Assembly: GCF_020531845.1 (NCBI RefSeq)
Contig: NZ_JAJAVF010000001.1
Location: 124,001 to 188,000, forward strand
From: Methylobacillus methanolivorans
GTDB taxonomy: Bacteria; Pseudomonadota; Gammaproteobacteria; Burkholderiales; Methylophilaceae
Length of the DNA stretch: 64,000 nucleotides
Direction of reading: 5' to 3'
Shown here: positions 34,485 through 43,551 of the stretch, piece after piece
Layout of the letters: each line of letters begins with the position of its first letter
Numbering within the stretch: the stretch's first letter is position 1
Made by a program: the position numbers and the translations under genes
Notes under the pieces: generated by a model
Database searches by the model: none
The model's input: the letters and a program-made list of their open reading frames with translations, nothing else
What the model was told of the DNA's origin: nothing

Positions 34485-35282
34485 TTAATTGAGCAGGGAA
34501 TGTACGTGCAGATTATGCTTGGAAAACAAGCGTCCTTGCACATAATCCACCCGCATTTTCCGCGCCCAATCAAGGGCTGCACAGGTATCGACATCCGTCA
34601 TCAAGGTTTGTACGCCTATTTTTCTCGCCGCACTCACCAACCAATCCACCATAGCCTGGGCAGCCTTGTCATCCAGTTCCAGCAAGGCGCGGCTACTGAA
34701 CTTGACGATCACGGCATCAAGAAAAGCACTGAGTGAAAACATACCCCAAGAGAGCCCGGCATCTTCAAGCGCCACCGAAGTGCCCGATTGTTGCAACAAA
34801 TCCATCATGTGATGAATACGGAAAGCATCGTGCATGCTGTGGTGTTGCATCACATTGATGACAATCTCACGCTCGGACCAGGCATGCTCCCCAAACAATG
34901 CCAGAAAAGGATTGGTTGTATCCTCTCCCCCCGCAAAGAAACTCTCCATGTCGAGATTCAACATCAGCCAGCCTTCGCCTGGAAACTTGGCAATCTGTAG
35001 CTTTTTCAATTCCAGCTCCAGATGAAACAGTAAAAGCGGATTCTTGCGCAGATTGGCCTGCAACTTGTGGGCATCCAGCGGCCGCCCATTACGGGCCCAG
35101 AAACGGGCATGCGCCTCGTAGCCCAGCATTTCGGTGGATTGCACATCCACGATAGGCTGGTAATCCGTACCGAACTGGCGCGCCATGACCACATCAAGCA
35201 ACTCATGAGGAAGCAAGTCGCATGGCTCGACCTCGCGCTCGAGTAGCAACGCCCCCATCTCAGATTGATTAAATGCATTCAT
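34485..35282 (-). CDS. EAL-domain protein, probably catalytically dead
   Basis: 265 aa covering a whole EAL domain. The signature reads GYEAHARF (EAL to EAH), the N-x-S/N metal segment reads NLDMES, the E-T-E segment reads NVMQHH, DDFGTG is replaced by LEDAGLSWG and AEGVET by MTDVDT; only the final VQGRLF survives well. Loss of metal ligands argues against c-di-GMP hydrolysis; it may bind c-di-GMP or a protein partner. No GGDEF domain is fused. Confidence 0.85.
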   Translation of the reverse strand: MNAFNQSEMGALLLEREVEPCDLLPHELLDVVMARQFGTDYQPIVDVQSTEMLGYEAHARFWARNGRPLDAHKLQANLRKNPLLLFHLELELKKLQIAKFPGEGWLMLNLDMESFFAGGEDTTNPFLALFGEHAWSEREIVINVMQHHSMHDAFRIHHMMDLLQQSGTSVALEDAGLSWGMFSLSAFLDAVIVKFSSRALLELDDKAAQAMVDWLVSAARKIGVQTLMTDVDTCAALDWARKMRVDYVQGRLFSKHNLHVHSLLN

Positions 35283-35414
35283 GCTGATGAACCTTCCACA
35301 AAATCCCTGTCAGGAAACATCATAAATGAGAACAATTTACATTTGAAGTGTTATTTCCAACTATTTTAGTCGGATATTATTTCACCCTCGTCAAATACAA
35401 TAAATCTGAGACAT

Positions 35415-35702
35415 TCACTTGCGGTCACTATGACCCAGGTCACGCTCTGGATCGATACGATCCCGGATCAATTGCTTCAATTCCTTGGATTCCGGAAAGC
35501 GCTCCTGCTCCTTGCGCGAGAATAAAAGCTCACCATTCAACCTCACGTCAAAAATCCCACCAGTCCCAGGAACCAGACTGACGCGCCCGAGGTCTGAATC
35601 GAAGGTTGTCAGCAGCTCTTGCGCCATCCAGGCAGCACGTAACAACCAGCGACACTGCGTGCAATATTCGATTTCTACTTCGGGTAACTTGGACAAGCTC
35701 AT
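35415..35702 (-). CDS. SelT/SelW/SelH (Rdx) family protein
   Basis: 95 aa thioredoxin-like protein. The redox motif Cys-x2-Cys is in EYCTQCRWLLRAAWMAQELL, and GGIFDVRLNGELLFSRKEQERFPE follows the family. Uses Cys where animal homologues use selenocysteine. Function in bacteria unknown. Monocistronic. Confidence 0.93.
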   Translation of the reverse strand: MSLSKLPEVEIEYCTQCRWLLRAAWMAQELLTTFDSDLGRVSLVPGTGGIFDVRLNGELLFSRKEQERFPESKELKQLIRDRIDPERDLGHSDRK

Positions 35703-35899
35703 CAGTGCATGGCTCCATATGTAAAATTAAAGAAATTTAGCGCTCAAGTGATTGAAAATCAAAAAATGACTGTGCGATACTCTGCATCGCTTTGCAATGA
35801 CAAGATAAATAGCGGAAAATGGGCTCGTCGCTCCCCATCTTCACAATATAATCGTTAGTATTCAACCATTCTGGTTTTTCCATCGAGGAATTGTTTTAC

Positions 35900-37330
35900 A
35901 TGCGCAAACTTAAAAAGATCGGCTTGATTGTCGCAGGCCCGTTGCTTGGTGTCATGCTGAGCTTGAGCTATTCCGCCATTGCGGACAAGGAAACCAAGCC
36001 GCAATTGCCACTGGATGACCTACGCACATTTGCCGAAGTATTCGGCAAGATCAAGAGCGACTATGTAGAACCTGTAGAAGACAAGAAACTCCTCACCGAA
36101 GCCATTAACGGCATGCTTTCTGGCTTGGACCCTCATTCAGCCTACTTAGATGCAGATGCATTCAAGGACTTGCAAGCTGGTACCCAGGGCGAGTTTGGCG
36201 GCCTGGGTATTGAAGTCGGCATGGAAGATGGCTTCGTCAAGGTAGTCGCCCCGATTGAGGATACCCCTGCCTACAAGGCCGGCCTCAAGAGCGGCGACCT
36301 CATCATGAAGCTGGATGACACACCAGTAAAAGGCCTATCGTTGAATGATGCCGTCAAGCGCATGCGCGGCAAGCCTGATACCAAGATTACACTGACCGTG
36401 TTACGCAAGGGTGAGGCCAAGCCACTAACCTTTGTATTAACCCGCGCTATTATCAAAACGCAGAGCGTCAAGTACAAGCTATCCGAACCTGGTTACGCCT
36501 ATATCCGCATTACCCAGTTCCAAGAACATACTGGTGAGGACTTGGCCAAAGCCATCAAAACCCTGCGCGAGCAGAACAAGGAAGCCTTCAAGGGCCTGAT
36601 CCTTGACCTGCGTAATAACCCCGGTGGCCTGCTCAATGCTGGTGTCGGTGTTTCTGCCGCCTTCCTGCCCAAGGGCGAACTGGTGGTTTATACCGAAGGT
36701 CGTGGTGAAGAAGCCAAGATGCGCCTGACCGCCAACCCTGAAAACTACGTACGTGGTGGCGCTCGTGCTGACTACCTGCGTGACCTACCCGCCGACCTCA
36801 AGACCTTGCCATTGGTCGTATTGGTGAATGGTGGTTCTGCATCCGCATCCGAAATCGTGGCGGGTGCTCTGCAAGATCACAAGCGCGCCATCATCCTGGG
36901 TACTCAAACCTTTGGTAAAGGCTCCGTGCAAACCATCCTGCCAATGAATAACGGCGCGGCCATCAAGCTGACAACCGCTCGTTATTTCACGCCAAAGGGT
37001 CGCTCCATCCAGGCCAAGGGCATCGTGCCTGACATTCTGGTAGAAGAAGCAACTGTCAACTCACAGGAACATGCTGCCATGTTGCGCGAGGCAGACCTGA
37101 GCCGTCACTTGAGCAACCCCAAGGAAGCGGAAGAGGCACCTATCGTGCAACCAGCTCCTGCTGAAGAAAAAGACAGCAAACCAGCGACGCCTGCAGAACC
37201 TGACAGCAAGGATCAAAAAGACAAGGCAGCAACGCCAGCTGGGCCGATTGAACCAGGCTCCAAGGCCGACTACCAGTTCAACCAGGCACTCAACCTGCTC
37301 AAGGGCCTGCAAATCCTTCAACGTAAATAA
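35900..37330 (+). CDS. ctpA: C-terminal processing protease, S41 family
   Basis: 476 aa from the ATG at 35900 behind GAGGAA. Signal/anchor helix (about 8-26), PDZ domain (about 85-170, with GLGIEV and AGLKSGD), then the S41 core with catalytic Ser in GGSASASEIVAGAL and Lys in TFGKGSVQ. The last ~80 residues are a Glu/Pro/Ala/Lys-rich linker plus a short helix. Acts in the periplasm on C-termini of envelope proteins. The gene ends in a clear terminator. Confidence 0.94.
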   Translation: MRKLKKIGLIVAGPLLGVMLSLSYSAIADKETKPQLPLDDLRTFAEVFGKIKSDYVEPVEDKKLLTEAINGMLSGLDPHSAYLDADAFKDLQAGTQGEFGGLGIEVGMEDGFVKVVAPIEDTPAYKAGLKSGDLIMKLDDTPVKGLSLNDAVKRMRGKPDTKITLTVLRKGEAKPLTFVLTRAIIKTQSVKYKLSEPGYAYIRITQFQEHTGEDLAKAIKTLREQNKEAFKGLILDLRNNPGGLLNAGVGVSAAFLPKGELVVYTEGRGEEAKMRLTANPENYVRGGARADYLRDLPADLKTLPLVVLVNGGSASASEIVAGALQDHKRAIILGTQTFGKGSVQTILPMNNGAAIKLTTARYFTPKGRSIQAKGIVPDILVEEATVNSQEHAAMLREADLSRHLSNPKEAEEAPIVQPAPAEEKDSKPATPAEPDSKDQKDKAATPAGPIEPGSKADYQFNQALNLLKGLQILQRK

Positions 37331-37340
37331 ACGCTTACCC

Positions 37341-37367
37341 GGGCCGCCATCAGGCGGCCTGTTTTGC
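37341..37367 (+). terminator. Terminator after ctpA
   Basis: GGCCGCC (37342-37348), loop ATCA, GGCGGCC (37353-37359), then TGTTTTG. The T-run is short, so partial read-through into coq7 (37395) is possible. Confidence 0.65.
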
Positions 37368-37394
37368 TATTAACCTCGCACTACCCACCCCACC

Positions 37395-38015
37395 ATGCTA
37401 GACCGACTGATCATCGAATTCGACAAAAGCCTGCGCACCTTGTTGGCCACACCCAACAGCCAGCGCGCCCATCCAGGCCAAGCACTAGCCGAAACACTCA
37501 CCGAGAAGCAAGACAAGCAGCATGCTGCTGCCTTGATGCGGGTCAATCATACCGGTGAAATTTGTGCACAAGCCTTGTACAACGGGCAGGCTATCACGGC
37601 ACGCAATCCCGCTACAGCAGCAGTATTACGTAATGCGGCACAGGAAGAAACCGAACATCTTGCCTGGTGCGAGAAACGCATCAAGGAATTAGGCAGTCAT
37701 ACCAGCCTCCTCAATCCACTGTTCTACGGTGGTTCCTTTGGTTTAGGACTGCTCGCAGGCGCGCTCGGCGACCGCTGGAATCTAGGCTTTGTGGCGGAAA
37801 CAGAACATCAAGTCGGTGCCCATTTAGCACGACATCTTGAAACATTGCCTGCGCATGACCAGAAAAGCCGCGCCATTGTCAGTCAAATGCAAGCTGACGA
37901 AGCCGGGCATGCGCAACAGGCGATTGCACAAGGCGCAGCCGCTCTACCCTTCCCGGTTAAGACCGGCATGCAACTCCTTTCCACCATCATGACAACCACG
38001 ACCTATCACCTATGA
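37395..38015 (+). CDS. coq7: Demethoxyubiquinone hydroxylase Coq7
   Basis: 206 aa diiron monooxygenase adding the C6 hydroxyl in ubiquinone synthesis. Ligand motifs: Glu in RVNHTGEICAQALY, EETEHLAWC, a Glu in AETEHQVGAH and ADEAGHA near the C-terminus. The family name in bacteria with this full length is 2-polyprenyl-3-methyl-6-methoxy-1,4-benzoquinone monooxygenase. The stop overlaps the next start (ATGA). Confidence 0.95.
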   Translation: MLDRLIIEFDKSLRTLLATPNSQRAHPGQALAETLTEKQDKQHAAALMRVNHTGEICAQALYNGQAITARNPATAAVLRNAAQEETEHLAWCEKRIKELGSHTSLLNPLFYGGSFGLGLLAGALGDRWNLGFVAETEHQVGAHLARHLETLPAHDQKSRAIVSQMQADEAGHAQQAIAQGAAALPFPVKTGMQLLSTIMTTTTYHL

Positions 38016-38323
38016 CAACATTCAGTACAATCCTGGCTGGCCTTGAAGCCAGCGACCATATCCAAAAAATCGAACTACTCGATACCAAAGGCGCGATTGC
38101 AGCCACGATCGAGAACAAGCCTGGTAGCCAAGGCTCAATCAAGGTATACCATCATTTATACAAGAAATATGGCAGCATTAATGTTGCCGCAGCCCGTGAC
38201 GGGCTGGAGATTTATGCGGAACATACTGCCGACGCCGAAGCCAACCCAGGCAAGCATCCCAATATTGATCGCCTATTCGAGATCATTCAGGCAGAACAAC
38301 CACTCAGCGTAAGAGTTATCTAA
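38012..38323 (+). CDS. Hypothetical protein, DUF2322-like
   Basis: 103 aa soluble protein. The segments GSQGSIKVYHHLYKKYG, AARDGLEIYAEHT and NPGKHPNIDRLFEII match what I know of the DUF2322 family, a group of unknown role in beta- and gammaproteobacteria. Translationally coupled to coq7 by a four-base overlap. Confidence 0.8.
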   Translation: MTTFSTILAGLEASDHIQKIELLDTKGAIAATIENKPGSQGSIKVYHHLYKKYGSINVAAARDGLEIYAEHTADAEANPGKHPNIDRLFEIIQAEQPLSVRVI

Positions 38324-38336
38324 TCTCATCACCAAT

Positions 38337-38366
38337 AAAAAAGCCCCGCCATGCGGGGCTTTTTTA
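38337..38366. terminator. Terminator after the coq7 operon
   Basis: A-run, GCCCCGC (38343-38349), loop CAT, GCGGGGC (38353-38359), T-run. Strong, symmetrical, likely works on both strands. Almost identical to the terminator at 40650. Confidence 0.9.
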
Positions 38367-38448
38367 TTGCCGCTATTTCAGCGCCGCATATCTAATTGCA
38401 ATCAATAATGTAAATAGTTGTTATTTTCTTTAATAAATTATTCACATA

Positions 38449-38467
38449 ATTAATAACAATCATTATC
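38449..38467 (+). promoter_or_regulatory. Fur box upstream of TonB-dependent receptor
   Basis: ATTAATAACAATCATTATC matches the 19-base Fur consensus at 15 of 19 positions, 37 bases before the start codon, in an AT-rich promoter region. Predicts repression by iron. Confidence 0.82.
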
Positions 38468-38504
38468 ATTTCAAAACTTTTTAATTCATCAGGGAAATGA
38501 ATAC

Positions 38505-40628
38505 ATGAGTAAATTATTAGAACGCACAGCCAGTGCGGTGGCATTGCTATGCCTGTCAAACAGCGGTGTGCTACTTGCGGAAGATACGTTACCCGAAGTT
38601 CAGGTAAAAGCCGTTGCTAGCTCAGTAGAGCAAGAAGCATCTGAAAAAACCAAATCTTATACCGTCAAATCAAGCGCTACAGCTACAAAGCTCAACACGT
38701 CATTACGGGAAACCCCGCAATCAATTTCAACCATTTCCCGTACACAACTGGACGACTTCCGAATCACCAATATCAACGATGCTTTCGATTATTTACCTGG
38801 TGTACGTGTAGAAAGAGTTGAGACTGACAGAACCTATTACACAGCCCGTGGTGCTGATATTACGAACTTCCAGATTGATGGAATAGGCGTACCCATGGTA
38901 TTTGGCAACCAGCCTGGCGATCTTGATTTAGCTATTTACGATCGTGTCGAAGCGTTACGTGGCGCTAATGGCTTGTTATCCGGCACGGGTAATCCATCGG
39001 CGACTATCAATTTTGTACGTAAACGCCCAACGACAACATTCCAAGCTAAGATTGATGCTTCGGTTGGCTCCTGGGACAACCGCCGCCTAGACTTTGACAT
39101 TTCTGGCCCAATTAACGAAGCTGGTAATGTCCGAGGTCGTATCGTCACTGTGCATCAGAATAAGAATTCCTACCTTGATCGTTATTCCAATGAGAAGAAT
39201 GTGTTCTACGGCATCATTGAGGCAGATATCACGGATAACACTCGCCTGAGCCTTGGTCACACGTATCATCAAAACGATAGCAATGGCACCATTTGGGGTG
39301 CTCTACAGCTAGACACCATGGCTGGTACACGTAATCATTTCCGCCGCTCAGATAGCTCATCTCCTGGTTGGACTTATTTCAACAATACAAAAAACGTGAC
39401 TTTTGCAGAGATTGAGCATGTATTTAACAATAGCTGGAAAATCAAAGCAGCATTAACCAGGCAAGAAAATAACGGCAAGAGCAAGCTGTTCTATAACTAC
39501 GAAGTAGCCGATGATCCAGCCAATAACGTGGTTGGGGGCTTATATGGCCTGCCAGGTTATTTCCGTGACACGGAAAAAGACCTAATTGCCGATATTTATG
39601 CTTCAGGCCCATTCAATCTAGGCGGTAGAGAACATGAAGTTGTGATCGGCACTAACTGGTCTCGTACCACCATGGACCAGAATGGCCTGTATGCAAGTTA
39701 TTACCAACAATTACTAGCTAACGGCTTCAACAGCATTCCCGGCTTTGCAAAACCGACCTTTGATTCCTTTAACCGCTTTGCAGCCTTCGATATCAAACGA
39801 TGGAACAACTATGCCGCCACAAAACTCACCATCTCTGATGAGCTGAAAGTTACATTGGGCGCTAATGCCGTACGCTATGAAAGTACTGGCGAAAGCTATG
39901 GGGCTGCCTATGCAACGTCCGTCAGGGACAAGGTATCACCTTACCTGGGCGCAGTTTACAAACTGGATGACCTCCACTCGCTATATGCCAGCTACACTGA
40001 GATATTCAATCCCCAGGTCAACTTAGGTGCTGATCTCAAGCCTCTAGCTCCGCTAGAAGGCAAAAACTATGAGATAGGTATCAAGAGCGAGTTTTTTGAT
40101 AAAAAGCTTAACTCCTCTCTAGCGCTATTCAAGAGCAAGCAGCAAAACGTGGCCCAGATCGTTGGCTACAACGCTAATAACATCGCGATTAATGAAGGTA
40201 TTGATGCCAATACCAAGGGGATTGATTTTGATATTGCCGGTGAAATGCTAGAAAACCTACAGATCAATGCTGGCTTCACCTACTTATTCAGCATCAAGAA
40301 CAACGACGGTGATAATGTAAAAACTTACACTCCTCGACGTAATGCTGTACTCAGCACCACATACAAAATACCAACGGTTGAAGGTCTCAAGGTCGGTGCC
40401 AGCGTACGTTGGCAAAGTGATATCCACGAAGATAACTACATCCGCTTGCGCCAAGAGAGTTACGCTGTCGTCAACCTAATGGCCAGTTACGATATCAATC
40501 GTAACTGGAGCACTGCTCTCAATGTCTACAATCTGACAAACGAGAAATACCTGAACAGCCTTTACTGGACTCAGAGCTACTATGGGGCGCCACGAAATGC
40601 GATGCTGACACTGACCTGGAAATATTAA
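38505..40628 (+). CDS. TonB-dependent siderophore receptor
   Basis: 707 aa outer-membrane transporter. Signal peptide to about residue 25; a TonB box-like EVQVKAV near the mature N-terminus; plug domain (TPQSISTISRTQLDDFRITNINDAFDYLPGV, ARGADITNFQIDGIG, RVEALRGANGLLSGTGNPSATINFVRKRPT); a 22-strand barrel ending in TWKY with a terminal aromatic. The block ETPQSIS and the closing IYNLTNEKY-like segment (VYNLTNEKYLNS) place it with ferric-siderophore receptors of the FpvA/FhuE kind. The ligand cannot be told. No siderophore synthesis genes nearby. Confidence 0.94.
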   Translation: MSKLLERTASAVALLCLSNSGVLLAEDTLPEVQVKAVASSVEQEASEKTKSYTVKSSATATKLNTSLRETPQSISTISRTQLDDFRITNINDAFDYLPGVRVERVETDRTYYTARGADITNFQIDGIGVPMVFGNQPGDLDLAIYDRVEALRGANGLLSGTGNPSATINFVRKRPTTTFQAKIDASVGSWDNRRLDFDISGPINEAGNVRGRIVTVHQNKNSYLDRYSNEKNVFYGIIEADITDNTRLSLGHTYHQNDSNGTIWGALQLDTMAGTRNHFRRSDSSSPGWTYFNNTKNVTFAEIEHVFNNSWKIKAALTRQENNGKSKLFYNYEVADDPANNVVGGLYGLPGYFRDTEKDLIADIYASGPFNLGGREHEVVIGTNWSRTTMDQNGLYASYYQQLLANGFNSIPGFAKPTFDSFNRFAAFDIKRWNNYAATKLTISDELKVTLGANAVRYESTGESYGAAYATSVRDKVSPYLGAVYKLDDLHSLYASYTEIFNPQVNLGADLKPLAPLEGKNYEIGIKSEFFDKKLNSSLALFKSKQQNVAQIVGYNANNIAINEGIDANTKGIDFDIAGEMLENLQINAGFTYLFSIKNNDGDNVKTYTPRRNAVLSTTYKIPTVEGLKVGASVRWQSDIHEDNYIRLRQESYAVVNLMASYDINRNWSTALNVYNLTNEKYLNSLYWTQSYYGAPRNAMLTLTWKY

Positions 40629-40649
40629 CCCTGTCAGGTTTACCACAAC

Positions 40650-40676
40650 AAAAAGCCCCGCAATGCGGGGCTTTTT
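40650..40676. terminator. Bidirectional terminator between receptor and VOC gene
   Basis: AAAAAGCCCCGC, loop AAT, GCGGGGCTTTTT. Lies between convergent genes and has T-runs on both strands. Confidence 0.9.
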
Positions 40677-40692
40677 CATGAGTTAGCCTAGG

Positions 40693-41088
40693 TTAGAACC
40701 TGCCTGAAATCGGCGGATGGTAAATGATCTGTACGTGAGTCCCAGCCGGGTCTGCACAGTAAAAACTACGCGCACCGTCGCGGTGGGTCTTGGGCGGCAT
40801 GAGTATCTTGACGCCATGGGCAACGAAATGAGCGTGCCATTCATCGACCAATTCAAGATCACTGATAATGAATCCAATGTGATCAAGGCGCTGCTTGCCT
40901 TCTGGTGCGTCATGGCTACGATGCAAGGCCAGGTTGTCATTGCCCGAAGTCAGGTAGTAATTGTCAGGGTCAGGCTGCCACTCAACTTGCATCCCGATGA
41001 GGTCGACATAGAAATGCAGGCAGGCCTCGATATCCTGCACAAACAGGGCCACATGGCGCAGCCCCTGCATGCCTTGTGGTCGGCTCAA
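40693..41088 (-). CDS. VOC/glyoxalase-family protein
   Basis: 131 aa, two beta-alpha-beta-beta-beta units. Candidate metal ligands: His in GLRHVALFVQD, His in RLDHIGFII, Glu or His in the last strand (AGTHVQIIYHP). Could be a small dioxygenase or lyase; substrate unknown. The start overlaps the OsmC-type stop by four bases. Confidence 0.87.
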   Translation of the reverse strand: MSRPQGMQGLRHVALFVQDIEACLHFYVDLIGMQVEWQPDPDNYYLTSGNDNLALHRSHDAPEGKQRLDHIGFIISDLELVDEWHAHFVAHGVKILMPPKTHRDGARSFYCADPAGTHVQIIYHPPISGRF

Positions 41089-41507
41089 AGTTCAGCCTCA
41101 CGGATTTCAAAATCGTGGGTAATCTCAGCAGCCTTGCCCAGCATAATGGAAGCTGAGCAATATTTCTCAGCGGAAAGCTTCACGGCACGTTCGACCTGGA
41201 CTGGATTCAAACTCTTGCCAGTCACGACAAAATGCACATGTATCTTGGTGAACACCTTGGGAATCTCATCAGCACGTTCAGCGCTGATCTCAGCCTCGCA
41301 ATCCGTTACCGGCTGACGCGACTTTTTGAGGATGGTGACCACATCAAAAGAGGTACAAGCCCCCATGCCAATCAGCAGCATCTCCATCGGACGCATGCCG
41401 AGATTACGACCACCCGCATCGGGTGCACCGTCGAGCACAACGGCATGACCAGTCTCGGATTCGCCCATGAAACAGACATTCTCAATCCACTTAACACGTG
41501 CTTTCAT
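41085..41507 (-). CDS. OsmC-family protein
   Basis: 140 aa. Family features: reactive Cys in LLIGMGACTSFDVVTIL and second Cys in AEKYCSASIML. OsmC/Ohr proteins reduce hydroperoxides; the short YhfA-type branch, to which this appears closest, is less studied. Coupled to the VOC gene downstream. Confidence 0.9.
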   Translation of the reverse strand: MKARVKWIENVCFMGESETGHAVVLDGAPDAGGRNLGMRPMEMLLIGMGACTSFDVVTILKKSRQPVTDCEAEISAERADEIPKVFTKIHVHFVVTGKSLNPVQVERAVKLSAEKYCSASIMLGKAAEITHDFEIREAEL

Positions 41508-41546
41508 TTTTTGACTCTTGATCCACTCATCATGGTAGATAAATCC

Positions 41547-41572
41547 GGCACCTGGCTTTCGGCACAGGTGCC
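41547..41572. repeat. Stem-loop between FKBP and OsmC genes
   Basis: GGCACCTG (41547-41554) and CAGGTGCC (41565-41572) pair perfectly around a 10-base loop. No proper T-run follows on either strand, so it is not a clear terminator; it may stabilise mRNA ends. Confidence 0.5.
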
Positions 41573-41584
41573 GCGCAAGGAAGC

Positions 41585-42043
41585 TTACTTAACGCCGAGT
41601 AGCTCTACATCAAATACCAGCGTTGCATTCGGTGGGATCACGCCACCAGCGCCGCGTGCGCCATAGCCATATTCTGGCGGGATAACCAGGGTGCGCTTGC
41701 CGCCCACTTTCATGCCAGCAAAGCCTTCATCCCAGCCGCGAATGACTTGGCCACCGCCAAGATAGAATACAAAGGGTTCACGACGGTCAACGGAGCTGTC
41801 GAACTTGGCACCCTTGCCATCAGGCTTGCTGGGATCATAGAGCCAGCCTGTGTAGTGCACGGTGACATTAAGGCCAGCCTCAGCTTCGCGGCCTTCGCCC
41901 ACTTGGGTATCGATTTTCTGCAATTCGGTGATTTTGTCGCTCATTACGATTTTTTCCTTGTCACTATTGGTATCGGCTGAACAGCCACTCATGGCGAGCA
42001 TGGCCAGCACGAATGCGCTTGCCAGCATGGCAATTGGTTTCAT
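41585..42043 (-). CDS. FKBP-type peptidyl-prolyl isomerase, lipoprotein
   Basis: 152 aa. A signal peptide with lipobox LAMSGC predicts a lipoprotein; then a single FKBP domain: VTVHYTGWLYD, FDSSVDRREPFVFYLGGGQVIRGWDEG, GGKRTLVIPPEYGYGARG and NATLVFDVELL. All substrate-pocket aromatics appear present. GGAGAAATCC precedes the ATG. Assists folding of envelope proteins. Confidence 0.94.
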   Translation of the reverse strand: MKPIAMLASAFVLAMLAMSGCSADTNSDKEKIVMSDKITELQKIDTQVGEGREAEAGLNVTVHYTGWLYDPSKPDGKGAKFDSSVDRREPFVFYLGGGQVIRGWDEGFAGMKVGGKRTLVIPPEYGYGARGAGGVIPPNATLVFDVELLGVK

Positions 42044-42150
42044 GGATTTCTCCGATCACGGGTTTACAACAACAACGCATCAGCCAAAGACAGGCGTTTA
42101 TACGCTGCGCGAAGCCAGTATCATACCTAGATTATTCCAGCCTGTGCGGA

Positions 42151-43551
42151 TCAGGGCTGTTGGTAAATCCAGTCAATCAGAGCATCTTGTGCAGCACGCG
42201 AAGCACTGGCCTTGGGATCGTTAACCATGATGACCGACACCCAGCGCCGCCCCCGATTATCGTGAACATAGCCTGCCAGCGCACTCACGCCATTGATCGT
42301 CCCTGTTTTCAGGTGTGCACTACCCCGTGCCTGACTGTTACGCAAGCGGTTAGCCATGGTGCCATCAACAGAGGGAATCGGCAGGGCAGAGAGATATTCC
42401 GGCATCACCGGGCTAGCATAGGCTGCCAGCAGGAAAGCGGCCATATGCTTGGCGCTGATCTGTTCATTGCGCGAAAGCCCGGAACCATTTTCCAGTACTA
42501 GCTCCGGAAAATGCAGACCTTTGCTGGCAAGCCAGGCGCGAATGGCATGGATGCCATCCACCTCGGTAGCAGGGCTAGCCACCCGCTCTGCCGCAATGGT
42601 CAGGAATAATTGCCTCACCATGAGGTTGTTGCTGTATTTGTTGATGGTACGAATGATTTCTGACAATGGCTGCGAATCATGCGTGAGCAGGTGTGCTGCG
42701 CCTTCCGGCAGCACACCATAGCGCCATTTACCCTTAAACTTGCCCCCGAGTGACTGCCAGTGGTTGCGGAATAACGCATAGGCGTAAGGGCCGTCTTCCA
42801 GCACATTCAACTCCAGCGTCTTGCTACGGCAAGCCTGGGGAAAGTCACCCGTGAAGGTGACGTTTACCTCGTCGCCTATTGGCTCCACCATGAACTGCAC
42901 CCGGTTTTTCCAGTCTCCGCAGTCACCGCGCACCAGCTTTAATTGATTGTGGATGTGAATCTCAGGTAGCTCAGGGTCAGACTCGACCTTGAGCTTGCCC
43001 TCCTCAACCAGAAAGTAAAACGAGGTTGACTTGATATTGACGGCAAAAGCATTGGGGATAGCGTTGTACGGCGCATGTGGCTTATCGTCAAACTCAGCCG
43101 CATCGTGGAAGCGCCGGGCAAAATAGTCGGCATCCAGCACAATATCACCGTGAATATCTTCTACACCCGCCAGCCGCAGGTCTTCCAGCATAGCGCGCAT
43201 ATCAGCTGCCAGCAGGTAGGGGTCGCCGCGCCCCTGGATGATGAGGTTGCCATGCAATACGCCATTCTCTAGCCTGCCATCATGATAAAGCCCGGTACGC
43301 CAGCGATAAGCCGGTCCGAGTAGCTCCAGCCCGGCATAAGTGCTCAACAACTTCATGGTGGATGCCGTCTTCATCGGCCGATCACTGTGATGATCCACCA
43401 GCGGAGCTGACTGGTCGACACGCTGTACATACACAGCCACGTTTTCTTCGGCGATGCCATTCTTACGCAGCAAATCACTGACAGGCTCCGGCAAGGCGGC
43501 ATGGGACACCATGCTAGCCACCATCAGCAAGCTGAACAGCCACCACCTCAT
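42151..43551 (-). CDS. dacB: D-alanyl-D-alanine carboxypeptidase/endopeptidase (PBP4)
   Basis: About 466 aa from the Met that overlaps the bioA stop (ATGA). Signal peptide ends AHA. Penicillin-binding motifs: Ser-x2-Lys in KTASTMKLLS, Ser-x-Asn in KYSNNLMVRQL, Lys-Thr-Gly in LKTGTINGVS. The large insert between motifs 1 and 2 is that of PBP4-type class C enzymes. Trims peptidoglycan peptides in the periplasm. Confidence 0.94.
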   Translation of the reverse strand: MRWWLFSLLMVASMVSHAALPEPVSDLLRKNGIAEENVAVYVQRVDQSAPLVDHHSDRPMKTASTMKLLSTYAGLELLGPAYRWRTGLYHDGRLENGVLHGNLIIQGRGDPYLLAADMRAMLEDLRLAGVEDIHGDIVLDADYFARRFHDAAEFDDKPHAPYNAIPNAFAVNIKSTSFYFLVEEGKLKVESDPELPEIHIHNQLKLVRGDCGDWKNRVQFMVEPIGDEVNVTFTGDFPQACRSKTLELNVLEDGPYAYALFRNHWQSLGGKFKGKWRYGVLPEGAAHLLTHDSQPLSEIIRTINKYSNNLMVRQLFLTIAAERVASPATEVDGIHAIRAWLASKGLHFPELVLENGSGLSRNEQISAKHMAAFLLAAYASPVMPEYLSALPIPSVDGTMANRLRNSQARGSAHLKTGTINGVSALAGYVHDNRGRRWVSVIMVNDPKASASRAAQDALIDWIYQQP

